NCBI GenBank assembly: GCA_040398465.1
Contig: JBBAUA010000008.1
Coordinates: 20,719-84,718 of the forward strand
Length of the DNA stretch: 64,000 bases
Reading direction: 5' to 3'
DNA from: UBA7672 sp040398465
Lineage (GTDB): Bacteria; Pseudomonadota; Alphaproteobacteria; Caulobacterales; Hyphomonadaceae
Shown here in pieces: positions 26,982-35,120 of this stretch (within the stretch, counting starts at the first letter, position 1; every line of letters begins with the position of its first letter). The position numbers and the translations under genes are program-made. Under the pieces are notes generated by a model. That model was not told the origin of the DNA. It was given only the letters and a program-made list of their open reading frames with translations, and ran no database searches.

Positions 26982-27842
26982 GTGGACCCCACCCTTTTCG
27001 CCTTCGTGCTCGGCATGGGCTCCGCGATCACACTTGCCGGCGCCAACACCTTCGTGAAAGCGGCAAAGGACATTCTTGGCGCGCGCGCCGTGATGGCGTT
27101 GTCATCCGCCGTGCTTGTCCTGCCCGCAGCCTTCTTCGTGCCGCTGCCCGGCCAGCAGACCTGGATGATTCTCGCCCTCTCCCTGCCTGCGCACTGGCTT
27201 TACCAGACCGCGCTTGTGCGCGCCCTTTCGCGTGGCGACCTTTCCTTGGTCTTCCCTGTGATGCGCGGGTCTGCGCCCCTGCTCACCGCGCTCGCCGCCG
27301 CCATCGTGCTGGGAGAGCAACTCTCGCCGCTGGCCATGACAGGTCTCATTGTCGCCAGCCTTGCGACCGTCATCTTCGCGCTGCCGGAGAGAAATTTCGG
27401 CGGCTCGCGCAAAGTGCGCAACTCGGCCCTGCTCTGGGCGCTGGCCACCGGCGCGTGCGTTGCGATCTACAATGTCATCGACGCGCAGGGCGTGCGCTCC
27501 GGTCCATCGCCCTGGAGCTTCATCGTCTGGCTCTTCCTGCTGGACTGGATCGGCATCAACCTGATCGCCTTGCTAACGCGAGGTCGCGAACAGTTCATGG
27601 AGGGCGCTCGCGCAGCGTTCTGGCCCGGCATCGGCGCGGGCGCCTGCTCGCTCACGTCTTTCTCGATGGCGCTCTACGGCTTTTCAATCGCGCCCGTCGC
27701 CTACATGTCCGCCATGCGCGAGACTGCAGTTGTCTTCGCCGCTATCATGGGATGGTGGTTCCTGCGTGAAGGCTTCGGCGTGCGTCGCACCCTTGCGGCG
27801 ATCATCCTCGCGGCCGGTCTTTGCCTGCTTCAGGTGAGCTAG
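26982..27842 (+). CDS. EamA/DMT-family transporter
   Basis: A 286-residue membrane protein with ten predicted helices in two EamA repeats (about 1-140 and 150-286). Characteristic pieces are ALSRGDLSLVFPVMRGSAPLLTAL in the first repeat and APVAYMSAMRETAVVFAAIMGWWFLRE in the second, the latter being the usual helix 9-10 motif. The family exports amino acids, metabolites or drugs; the substrate is unknown. The GTG start abuts the ftsY stop without any spacer, which implies coupling. Its stop shares the bases CTAG (27839-27842) with that of the convergent GH5 gene. Confidence 0.9.
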   Translation: MDPTLFAFVLGMGSAITLAGANTFVKAAKDILGARAVMALSSAVLVLPAAFFVPLPGQQTWMILALSLPAHWLYQTALVRALSRGDLSLVFPVMRGSAPLLTALAAAIVLGEQLSPLAMTGLIVASLATVIFALPERNFGGSRKVRNSALLWALATGACVAIYNVIDAQGVRSGPSPWSFIVWLFLLDWIGINLIALLTRGREQFMEGARAAFWPGIGAGACSLTSFSMALYGFSIAPVAYMSAMRETAVVFAAIMGWWFLREGFGVRRTLAAIILAAGLCLLQVS

Positions 27843-29083
27843 CTGCGCCCTCGCAGCCGCATACCACCCGGCCGCTGCGCATTCTTCGCCCAGGCAGGCC
27901 GCAGCGTGTCCAGCGCGGGGCGATCGTCGCGCCCGGCGATCGCCACATTGAACATGTCGTCCAACTGTTCGTAGGCCGCATCCTGCGTTGGCCAGCGGAA
28001 TGCCGCCCAGCCGATCCCGCGCGCTTCGCACGCAGCGATCCGCGCCGCGTAATAGTCGTCCACGCCTTTTGCCCAGCGCGAGGCGCCGAACTCGCCGAGG
28101 AACACCGGAACATCGCCTGTCTGCACGCGATCGACCCGCGCCGCGAATGCCTGCTCTCCGCCCTCGCTGAATACAGTATGGCCGGCCGCCGCCTCGGGAT
28201 GATGTGTGAAGGCGCGTGGCTCGTAATCGTGCACGCACCAGACCACGCCTTTAACAGGCGGCGCGCCCATGACGGACAGGAATTCAGTTCGTCCGAATGA
28301 TGGCGGCGAGATCAGGATCGGCAGGTCGCGCGCCGCAGCCCGCACCTTCCGCGCAATGTCTCCTGCAATCCGCTTCCAATCCGAAATCTCGCTTAACTGC
28401 GCCGTGTAGTCCTCGGGGGTCCACGCGCCCAGGCGTCCGCCCTCGCGATTGAGTCCGCCGACATTGGGTTCCGGCTCCACCATGATGTTGAGACCTGCAA
28501 CCTCGCTGCGCGACCTCACGAGGTTCGCGGCGTCCTCGCACATCGCGGCCCACGCCGCTTGCGCACCCTCCTCGCGCCACACCGAGTCATCGATCAGCCG
28601 CGCCGGAAACCAGGTATCCTGCGCATCGCGATGAAACACGAAGTCCGATCGCCCCGGCCCCGAGCGCATCGCGAGCACCACATAGAGGCCCGCCGCCTTC
28701 GCATCGTCGAGTTGGCGCCCCAGCACATCCGCCATCTGCGCATCGCGCTTCCATGGCGCGCCCACGGTCCAGAATTCCGGGAAGGACATCACGACCAGAT
28801 TTGCGCCCGCCCTCGCGAGCCCGTCGAAATCCGAGCGGCGATAGGCCGGCAGCACCGGCCCGCCCCCGCCAAATGTCGCCCCGTCTACCTCGATCCGTCG
28901 CCGCCGCTGCGCAATCACGGCGCCGCGCAGCACGGGCGTTCCGGCCAGGGGCCACAGGGGATGAGTCCCCGTTCGCTGCGCGACAGCCGAGGAATTGTTG
29001 CAAGCAGCCAGCGCCCCTGCGCCGAGGATGGCGCTTCTGCGGGTCAATGCGGCCCCAGTGTTAGCCGTCCGGAAACGCTTCAT
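27839..29083 (-). CDS. Secreted GH5-like (beta/alpha)8 glycoside hydrolase
   Basis: A 414-residue protein that begins with a Tat signal (TRRSAILGAGALAAC, twin Arg at 15-16; the Cys at 28 could be lipidated). The barrel shows the early strand with AGANLVVMSFPEFW, a likely acid/base in NIMVEPEPN (about 204) and a nucleophile in PVFLGEFGA (about 330). These fit clan-A GH5 cellulase-like enzymes that cut beta-glucans or mannans. The usual Asn before the acid/base Glu is Val here, so activity is not certain. Its start is about 23 bp from that of a divergent flippase gene, hinting at a shared role in surface polysaccharide. A longer start at 29092 is possible. Confidence 0.75.
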   Translation of the reverse strand: MKRFRTANTGAALTRRSAILGAGALAACNNSSAVAQRTGTHPLWPLAGTPVLRGAVIAQRRRRIEVDGATFGGGGPVLPAYRRSDFDGLARAGANLVVMSFPEFWTVGAPWKRDAQMADVLGRQLDDAKAAGLYVVLAMRSGPGRSDFVFHRDAQDTWFPARLIDDSVWREEGAQAAWAAMCEDAANLVRSRSEVAGLNIMVEPEPNVGGLNREGGRLGAWTPEDYTAQLSEISDWKRIAGDIARKVRAAARDLPILISPPSFGRTEFLSVMGAPPVKGVVWCVHDYEPRAFTHHPEAAAGHTVFSEGGEQAFAARVDRVQTGDVPVFLGEFGASRWAKGVDDYYAARIAACEARGIGWAAFRWPTQDAAYEQLDDMFNVAIAGRDDRPALDTLRPAWAKNAQRPGGMRLRGRS

Positions 29084-29106
29084 GAACGGCATTCTGGTTT
29101 AGTGGG

Positions 29107-30588
29107 GTGAACAAACGGTCCCCAGACAGGACCACGCGGGACAACATGATCTGGCGACGCCTTTTTGGCTATTTTCCGGCAAGCCTTGCCGGCGGTCTCG
29201 CCAGCGTCGGCGCGGTCTACGCCCTGACGCGCCTGCTCTCGCCGGCAGACTACGGCTTCTACGCGCTGGCGCTCACGACGATGGGCATCATCTACACCCT
29301 CTCCGTCACCTGGGCCGAAGCCTCTGCGTATCGCTTCGCCGGGGCCGCCCTGCCGCGCGGAGAACTGCCCAACCACATCCGCACGGTTCTCGCCCTGCTT
29401 GCCTGCTCCGCCGCCATCGGAATTGCGCTGATGACCGGCGCGGTTCTCATCGCCAGCGATCCAGCGTTGCGCCTGGCGCTCGCTGTTGCGATGACGACGA
29501 TGGCGCTTGCGCCGCTGGTCAACGCCGCGCAGGAGATGAACCGCGCGCTCGATCGCGTCAGCCGCTATTCGACACTGCGCATGATCCAGGATCTCGGCGC
29601 ATTTGCTCTCGGCACATGCCTCGCCTGGCAGACAGGGCTCGGGCCCGCGGCGCCCTTCGCAGGTCTCGCCAGCGTCCTAGCGCTTCTCGCCTTCATCGAG
29701 GGCAGGAGGCTCTGGCGCGAATCCCGTGGCGGACGTTTCGAGCCGGCGCGCGTGCGACCCTATCTCGCCTATGGCGTTCCCGTGGCCATTGCGCTGGCCC
29801 TCAACATCGCGCTCGATGCCGGCGATCGTTTCCTCATCGCGCTCTTCCTCGGACCGGAAGCGGTCGGCATCTATGCAGCTGGCTATGGCCTCGCCGACAA
29901 GTCAGTCGGGCTGCTCTGCATCTGGGCCGGCGCCGCAGGCGGACCGATGATGATGGCTGCATGGGAGCGCGAGGGCGCGCATGGCGTCCGCGAAGCCTCC
30001 GCCCATGCTGCGCGAACGCTGGTGCTGATCGCAGCCCCCGCCGCCGCCGGTCTCGCGCTGGTCGCGCAGCCGCTGTCAGAGGTGATGATCGGCGAGGCGA
30101 TGCGCGCGCAGGCAGCCGCCATCATGCCGTGGATCGCCCTGTCGGGACTGATCAACGGCTTCGTGCTCCACTATGTCTCGGAAGCCTTCCAGCTCTCGAA
30201 GCGCACCGCCCTGCGGGCCGGCCTCATGGTCATCCCCGTCATCGCCAACATCGCGCTGAACGCCATCCTGCTGCCACGCATCGGCCTGATGGGCGCGGTC
30301 TATTCGACGGTCGCCTGCTATACCCTCGCATTGGTCCTGCTCGCTCTTGCCAGCCGCCGCCTTGTTCCCCTCGCCTGGCCGTGGGCCGATTTCCTCAAGG
30401 TCGCAGGGGCATGCGCCGCAATGGCGATTACGGTTCGCCTCCTGCCCGCGCCGGGCGGCCTGCCCGAACTGCTGCTGAAAGCCGGCATGGGAGCCGTTGT
30501 CTATGTGCTTGCAGCCCTCATTTTCGATGCGGCAGGGGCTCGTTCCGCCCTGCAACAATTTACCTCGCGCCGTGCGCGCAGCGTTTGA
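29107..30588 (+). CDS. Oligosaccharide flippase family protein (Wzx/MATE-like)
   Basis: A 493-residue integral membrane protein with about 12-14 helices and the MOP-superfamily look: TRLLSPADYGFYALALT in the first helices, AAQEMNRALDRVSRYS, and a second half starting with PYLAYGVPVAIALALNIALDAGDRFLIALFLGPEAVGIYAAGY, which matches polysaccharide-exporting Wzx proteins. They move lipid-linked oligosaccharides across the inner membrane. No glycosyltransferase cluster surrounds it; the neighbour is the divergent GH5-like hydrolase. The GTG at 29107 is the earliest start; an ATG at 29146 would remove 13 charged residues and is a fair alternative. Confidence 0.88.
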   Translation: MNKRSPDRTTRDNMIWRRLFGYFPASLAGGLASVGAVYALTRLLSPADYGFYALALTTMGIIYTLSVTWAEASAYRFAGAALPRGELPNHIRTVLALLACSAAIGIALMTGAVLIASDPALRLALAVAMTTMALAPLVNAAQEMNRALDRVSRYSTLRMIQDLGAFALGTCLAWQTGLGPAAPFAGLASVLALLAFIEGRRLWRESRGGRFEPARVRPYLAYGVPVAIALALNIALDAGDRFLIALFLGPEAVGIYAAGYGLADKSVGLLCIWAGAAGGPMMMAAWEREGAHGVREASAHAARTLVLIAAPAAAGLALVAQPLSEVMIGEAMRAQAAAIMPWIALSGLINGFVLHYVSEAFQLSKRTALRAGLMVIPVIANIALNAILLPRIGLMGAVYSTVACYTLALVLLALASRRLVPLAWPWADFLKVAGACAAMAITVRLLPAPGGLPELLLKAGMGAVVYVLAALIFDAAGARSALQQFTSRRARSV

Positions 30589-30620
30589 CCGCGAAGGGCC
30601 ATGGCCGCTAAGTGACCCCG

Positions 30621-31280
30621 ATGACCGACACGCCCCCGAATGAAACGAAGAAATCCATCCCGAAAGGGACTGGAAATATCTGGACCGACATCGGTCCGGT
30701 GCTCGCCTTCGTGATCGTCTTCAACGTGCTGCAGAACGGCCCCGAGGGGCCCGCCCTGTTCGGCAAGGACAATGCGATCTTCTGGGCGACGGGCGTGTTC
30801 ATGGCTGCGGTCGCCGCCGCCATCGGCTGGACGCTGATGAAAGGCCGCAAGCTGCCGCCCATGCTGATCATCACAGGAACCGTCGTGATGGTGTTCGGCG
30901 GCCTCACGCTGTTCCTGCAGGACAAGACATTCGCCTTCATCAAGCCGACCATTATCAACCTGCTGTTCGCCGGCACGATTCTCGGCAGCCTCGCGATCGG
31001 CAGGAACATCTGGAAGACCGCCTTCGAGCACGCCTTCAGCATGCCTGATCATGCCTGGAAGATTTTCGCCCTGCGCTGGGCCGGTTTCTATGTCGTGCTC
31101 GCAATCCTCAACGAAGTGATCTGGCGGAACTTCTCGGAGCAATTCTGGGCCAACTCAAAGCTCTTCCTGTCGATCCCGCTGGCGATCGTCTTCATGGTGG
31201 CCAACCTGCCCTTCCTGATGAAGCACAATATCGAGGAAGACGACGGCGCAGGCGACAAGAAGGCCAGCGATCCCGCCTGA
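30621..31280 (+). CDS. yciB: Inner-membrane septation/spanning protein YciB (IspZ)
   Basis: A 219-residue protein with five to six helices. Family features are IGPVLAFVIVFN near the start, FGGLTLFLQDKTFAFIKPTIIN in the middle, and a C-terminal WKIFALRWAGFYVVLAILNEVIWRNFSE segment. YciB links envelope synthesis and cell-shape maintenance in E. coli, and Shigella IspA is needed for intracellular septation. The ATG at 30621 is chosen; a GTG at 30612 is possible. A short acidic tail closes it. It ends exactly next to the stop of the convergent globin gene (TGATCA). Confidence 0.93.
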   Translation: MTDTPPNETKKSIPKGTGNIWTDIGPVLAFVIVFNVLQNGPEGPALFGKDNAIFWATGVFMAAVAAAIGWTLMKGRKLPPMLIITGTVVMVFGGLTLFLQDKTFAFIKPTIINLLFAGTILGSLAIGRNIWKTAFEHAFSMPDHAWKIFALRWAGFYVVLAILNEVIWRNFSEQFWANSKLFLSIPLAIVFMVANLPFLMKHNIEEDDGAGDKKASDPA

Positions 31281-31676
31281 TCAGCGGAACGCAGCAAACT
31301 CACCCAGCATCCTGCCCCAGGCGAGGTCGGTCGCAGGCGTCCACGCCTCGCCCACGATGCTGCGAAACGTATCCCTTATGGCCACAAGGAATGCGTCGAA
31401 CCGCGCCGCCGGCACGCCGTAGCCATCGTGATGCATCCGGGACGCAGCGATGATCTGCGGCGCGACAAGCCTGTCCCCAGTATGGTCGACAATGCACTCA
31501 AGCGCCTGCTGCATCATCGAGGCGCGCACGCCGCCGTCACGATCCATCAGGAACAGCGCCTCAAGCTCCGGATGGACGGCGAACAGTCTTGCGTAGACAT
31601 CCGGCGTTGGATCGCCACGCCGCTCGGCCACAATTTCCAGCGTCGCCAGGATCAACTCGGCGTCAGCGCCAGTCAT
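31281..31676 (-). CDS. Globin-like protein
   Basis: A 131-residue, all-helical protein. The sequence pattern ERRGDPTPDVYARLFAVHPELEALF, then QQALECIVD, then SRMHHDGYGVPAARFDAFLVAIRDTF and a Trp-rich final helix (AWTPATDLAWGRML) resembles single-domain globins, with a His in SRMHHDG (82 or 83) as the likely proximal haem ligand. Oxygen or NO binding is inferred, not shown. The ATG lies 8 bp after the stop of the Nudix gene on the same strand, so the two are cotranscribed. The longer open frame reaching 31805 overlaps Nudix and is not used. Confidence 0.65.
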   Translation of the reverse strand: MTGADAELILATLEIVAERRGDPTPDVYARLFAVHPELEALFLMDRDGGVRASMMQQALECIVDHTGDRLVAPQIIAASRMHHDGYGVPAARFDAFLVAIRDTFRSIVGEAWTPATDLAWGRMLGEFAAFR

Positions 31677-31684
31677 CGCATCCC

Positions 31685-32191
31685 TCACCGCGTCAGCGCA
31701 TCGCTGCCGGACGGATTGCCGAATGGCGCAAAGCTGCTGTGGCCCTCGGTCGCCCGATAATGCTCCAGCGCCCATTTGACAGATGGAAACGCCAGCTCCT
31801 TCCACGGGATTGCATCCCAGCCGAACAGCCCGACCGCGAGGCTTTCGGGACCAGCCGACGGCTCATTGATCAGCCGTGCACGGAAGAACATTTGCACCTG
31901 CCCGATTCGCGGAATCGAATAGACCCCCAGCAGGCCTTCCACTTCGACTTCTGCGCAGGCCTCCTCGCGGGCCTCGCGGCAGGCCCCCTCTTCCACGCTC
32001 TCGCCGAGTTCCATGAAACCCGCGGGCAGCGTCCAGAAACCCATTCTGGGCTCGATTGCACGTTTACAGAGCAATATCTGTCCATCCCGGTGCGCAACCA
32101 CGCCGGCGACGATGCGTGGGTTCACATAGTCGATGAAGCCGCACGAATCGCATACGCGGCGGACGCGCTCATCGCCCGGAGGGGTCTGCAT
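31685..32191 (-). CDS. Nudix hydrolase with zinc-ribbon-like N-terminus
   Basis: A 168-residue Nudix phosphohydrolase that would split nucleoside diphosphates linked to another moiety. The Nudix box is GFMELGESVEEGACREAREE, with the Glu residues of RE-x-x-EE that bind the metal; the final Gly is replaced (EEACA). An N-terminal VCDSCGFIDYVNPRIV resembles the zinc ribbon of NudC-type NADH pyrophosphatases, although only one Cys pair remains. The ATG at 32191 has a poor ribosome site; longer starts up to 32278 exist but add nothing conserved-looking. The substrate is not predictable. Confidence 0.85.
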   Translation of the reverse strand: MQTPPGDERVRRVCDSCGFIDYVNPRIVAGVVAHRDGQILLCKRAIEPRMGFWTLPAGFMELGESVEEGACREAREEACAEVEVEGLLGVYSIPRIGQVQMFFRARLINEPSAGPESLAVGLFGWDAIPWKELAFPSVKWALEHYRATEGHSSFAPFGNPSGSDALTR

Positions 32192-32340
32192 TGAAAAAGA
32201 AATCGGCACCGAAGCCTCGCTCACAGCAGAAACATAATGCAGGGATATGCATAGACGAACAGCTCGCCCTAGTTTCATGTTCTAGGCAGTGACGCCTGGC
32301 GAGGAAAAGTTGATGTTCCGCATCCGGAGCGAGGCACGAC

Positions 32341-32949
32341 ATGGCGACGCGTAAAGTCCAGAAGCGGCAGACAAGGCGCGCCAGCGCCACTGGCGCCACC
32401 CCCCGCAAGGCATCGCCACGCGAGGTGTTCCGCCTGAGCCGGTCTCCATCCCACCTTCTCCGCCGCGCCGAACAGTTCGCGACCGAGCTTTTCGCCCGGT
32501 CCGAGCTGCACGATGGCGTCACCTTGCGCCAGACGGTGCTCCTGGCCGCCATCGCCGAGGCGGAGGGCGCCAGCCAGTCCGACCTTGTCCGCACCACGGG
32601 CGTCGACCGTTCGACGCTGGCCGAGATGATGGCCCGGATGGAAAAGAAGGGGCTGATCGCCCGCGCAGCATCCGCTGACGATGGCCGCGCAAAATCCGTC
32701 AGGCTTACAAATGAGGGTCGCCGCCGGCTCGACGCCGTGCTGCCTGCGATCAAGGATGTTGACCGGCACCTGCTCGCCGCCCTGCCCGCGACCCGGCGCG
32801 CCGCGTTTCAGACGATCCTCGCAGAACTCGCTGAAGCCGCCGAGAGCAAGATGTCGGAAGAGGCGCCTGCGAAACCCATGCGCCACAAGGCTGCCGGTCC
32901 AAAGACACCCGTCGCCAGGAAGCGCGTGAAGGCCCGGGCGAAGCGTTAG
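32341..32949 (+). CDS. MarR-family regulator with histone-like basic tails
   Basis: A 202-residue protein. The central winged helix (about 45-150) shows QTVLLAAIAEAEGASQSDLVRTTGVDRSTLAEMMARMEKKGLI and a wing SADDGRAKSVRLTNEG, typical of MarR. It is flanked by a basic N-terminus (TRKVQKRQTRRASA, 1-33) and a long Lys/Arg/Ala/Pro tail (about 170-202) resembling the H1-like protein at 8265-8588. The tails should increase non-specific DNA affinity. GGAGCGAGG precedes the ATG. No obvious target operon is divergent from it. Its stop shares TTAG with the ccmG stop. Confidence 0.85.
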   Translation: MATRKVQKRQTRRASATGATPRKASPREVFRLSRSPSHLLRRAEQFATELFARSELHDGVTLRQTVLLAAIAEAEGASQSDLVRTTGVDRSTLAEMMARMEKKGLIARAASADDGRAKSVRLTNEGRRRLDAVLPAIKDVDRHLLAALPATRRAAFQTILAELAEAAESKMSEEAPAKPMRHKAAGPKTPVARKRVKARAKR

Positions 32950-33497
32950 CCGCCGGCCGCGCCAGCCAGCTTCGCTTTTTCGGCGCGATAGGCGGCGACG
33001 AACTCGGTCACGTCCTGATCGACGAAATAGTTCCGCTTGGTCTTGATGATCCGCCCCTGCGCATCGATCAGGAAGCTTTCGGGCACGCCCGACAGGCCCA
33101 TGTCGATGCCCAGGTCGCCGGAGGGGTCGAGTCCCACTGCCGCGAACGGATTGCCATCCTGCACCAGGATCTGCCGCGCGCCATCCAGTCCGTTCGGATC
33201 CTTGTAGAGCACGCCGACAATCTCGACGCCCTGTTCGCGCATCTCGACCAGCAGCGGATGCTCCAACTTGCAGGGCGCGCACCAGGTCGCCCAGAAGTTC
33301 ACGAGCACAGGCCGCCCCGCAAAATCGGCCAGCTTCACCTCGCCGCCATCGAGCCCGGGAATCGCGAACTGTGGCGCCGGCCGCTGCGGCGAGATGAAGG
33401 AGGCGGGCGCCGGCGCTGGCCGCGACAGCTGCACGAACGCAACGATGACGATGCCCGCAAACACCGCGACCGGCAGAAGGGCCCACCAGCGTTTCAT
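32946..33497 (-). CDS. ccmG: Thiol:disulfide interchange protein CcmG/DsbE
   Basis: A membrane-anchored periplasmic thioredoxin that keeps the apocytochrome c CxxCH cysteines reduced for haem attachment. The 183-residue protein has an N-terminal anchor (about 5-24) and the active site WCAPC with Cys73 and Cys76. The family's acidic and cis-Pro region follows as GVPESFLIDAQG. It is the last gene of the ccmABCDG run; its ATG overlaps the ccmD stop (ATGA). ccmE, ccmF and ccmH, also needed for this maturation system, are not in the window. Confidence 0.95.
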   Translation of the reverse strand: MKRWWALLPVAVFAGIVIVAFVQLSRPAPAPASFISPQRPAPQFAIPGLDGGEVKLADFAGRPVLVNFWATWCAPCKLEHPLLVEMREQGVEIVGVLYKDPNGLDGARQILVQDGNPFAAVGLDPSGDLGIDMGLSGVPESFLIDAQGRIIKTKRNYFVDQDVTEFVAAYRAEKAKLAGAAGG

Positions 33498-33643
33498 GGC
33501 GCGTCATCCCTCTCTGCTTCTGCAAGTTTCCGGCGCGCATTGCTGAGGCGCACCACCGACCAGACTATGAGCGCCGTGATCACCACGGCGGCAATGCCGT
33601 AGGACGTCAGCACGTAGGGCGTGTACTTCCCGTAATCGAACAT
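33494..33643 (-). CDS. ccmD: Haem exporter protein CcmD
   Basis: A 49-residue protein, too short for routine calling. It reads MFDYGKYTPYVLTSYG, then one helix (about 16-32), then a basic C-terminus ARRKLAEAERDD. This is the standard CcmD layout: a short aromatic N-terminus, one membrane span and a charged cytoplasmic tail. CcmD binds CcmC and helps release holo-CcmE. It lies between ccmC (4 bp gap) and ccmG (ATGA overlap), the expected position. Confidence 0.93.
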   Translation of the reverse strand: MFDYGKYTPYVLTSYGIAAVVITALIVWSVVRLSNARRKLAEAERDDAP

Positions 33644-33647
33644 TGCG

Positions 33648-34361
33648 CTATTCCGCCGCCTGCCTGCGCTGCATCAGCATCTCTGCCCGCGTGTTCATGA
33701 TCTCGGCCCGCATGTTGAGCAGCGTGAGGCCGCCGAACAGCGCGAAATAGCCAAGCGCCACGATATACATCGGATACTTGAATTCATCCGCCGCCTTCAT
33801 CTTCACCTGGTGAAGGGTCGAGAACCACTCCACCGAGAACTGTATGATCGGCAGGTTTACCGCGCCGACGAGGCACAGGATCGCAGCCGCGCGCGCCGCC
33901 TTCTGGGGCGTGTCCATCGCCTGCCAGATCGCCATGTAGCCGAGGTAGATGAAGAACAGCACGAGCACTGACACGAGCCGCGCGTCGCCCCACTCCCACC
34001 ATGTGCCCCAGGTCGGATAACCCCAGATCGAGCCGGTCATCAGCCCCAGCGCCGTCACGGCCGCGCCAATCGGGGCCGCCGACTTCGCCGCGATGTCGGC
34101 CAGCGTGTGACGCCAGATGAAGGACACGATGCTGGCGCCTGTCATGAAGGCGTAGGCGAACAGAGACAGCCACATCGCCGGCACGTGCACGAACATGATC
34201 CGCGCGCTGTCGCCCTGCTGAAAATCCTCGGGTACGACAAACAGGCCGAGCCAGGCGCCGATCAGGATCAGCACGATACCGAGCAGGGTGAAGGGCAAGG
34301 CGAACCACTTCGACACCGCCATGAAGCGGTGCGGATTAGCCAGGTAGGAGAGGACGGCCAT
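33648..34361 (-). CDS. ccmC: Haem transporter subunit CcmC
   Basis: A 237-residue membrane protein with six helices that presents haem to CcmE. The Trp-rich haem-handling motif is PTWGTWWEWGDARL (about 112-125), and the flanking His residues occur in FVHVPAMW and FSTLHQVKM. Relative to E. coli (WGTWWVWDARL) the motif carries one extra residue. About 90 bp separate it from ccmB, a larger gap than elsewhere in the run, so an internal promoter is possible. Confidence 0.95.
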   Translation of the reverse strand: MAVLSYLANPHRFMAVSKWFALPFTLLGIVLILIGAWLGLFVVPEDFQQGDSARIMFVHVPAMWLSLFAYAFMTGASIVSFIWRHTLADIAAKSAAPIGAAVTALGLMTGSIWGYPTWGTWWEWGDARLVSVLVLFFIYLGYMAIWQAMDTPQKAARAAAILCLVGAVNLPIIQFSVEWFSTLHQVKMKAADEFKYPMYIVALGYFALFGGLTLLNMRAEIMNTRAEMLMQRRQAAE

Positions 34362-34454
34362 GCGCCAGAAACTCCAGAATACACTGCTACACTAGTCGTC
34401 TCACCCGCGGCCCGGGGTTCACATTCTCAGGATCGGGCCCGCGGCAGCACACAT

Positions 34455-35120
34455 CTAGTCAATCGCCATCCGGAGCGCCATTGCCGCCGCGAAGGGAGAT
34501 GTGGCGATGCCAAACAGGGAAACCGCGCCCGCCAGCAGGGCCGGCTGGCCCCAATCCCCGCCGCCGGCCGCTGCATAGAGCGCCGCGGCGCCAAAAATCA
34601 TGGTGGGTACGTAAAGTGGCAATGTGACCAGGGCGATGACCAGCCCACCCCGCCTCAGACCGGCGGCCAGAGCCGCACCGATCGAGCCGAAGAAGAAGAA
34701 CGCCAGCGACCCCACCAGCGCGGCGCCGATCACGAACAGAACCTGGTCCGGCGGCCCCTGCAGCATGATCCAGAGAACCGGCGCGATGAGAGCCAGCGGA
34801 ATGCCCGTGGCGATCCAGTGCGCCAGCGTCTTGGCCAGCGCGATCCCCTCCATGCCGACGCCCGATCCGGCATAGGCGTCCAGCGTGCCGTCCTCGAGGT
34901 CAGCCTGGAACAGGCGTTCCATCGGCAACAGGCTGGCCAGCGCCAGCGCAATCCACATCACGCCCGGTCCGGCAATCTGGAGGTTGCCGATCTCGTTACC
35001 GACCGCAAACGGGGTCATGCTCGCCGCCGCCGCAAAGAAACCGACCGGCAACGCCGCCCCGCCCCCGCCCGACCAGGCCAGCTTCAGCTCGCGCGAAAAG
35101 ACTGAAAACGAGCCGCTCAT
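34455..35120 (-). CDS. ccmB: Haem exporter permease CcmB
   Basis: The membrane subunit of the CcmAB ATPase, which releases holo-CcmE from the CcmC complex. The 221-residue protein has six helices and the family sequence FSRELKLAWSGGG near the start, MERLFQADLEDGTLD and a middle segment TLPLYVPTMIFGA. Its ATG overlaps the ccmA stop by four bases (ATGA). Length and order match ccmAB of other alphaproteobacteria. Confidence 0.94.
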   Translation of the reverse strand: MSGSFSVFSRELKLAWSGGGGAALPVGFFAAAASMTPFAVGNEIGNLQIAGPGVMWIALALASLLPMERLFQADLEDGTLDAYAGSGVGMEGIALAKTLAHWIATGIPLALIAPVLWIMLQGPPDQVLFVIGAALVGSLAFFFFGSIGAALAAGLRRGGLVIALVTLPLYVPTMIFGAAALYAAAGGGDWGQPALLAGAVSLFGIATSPFAAAMALRMAID

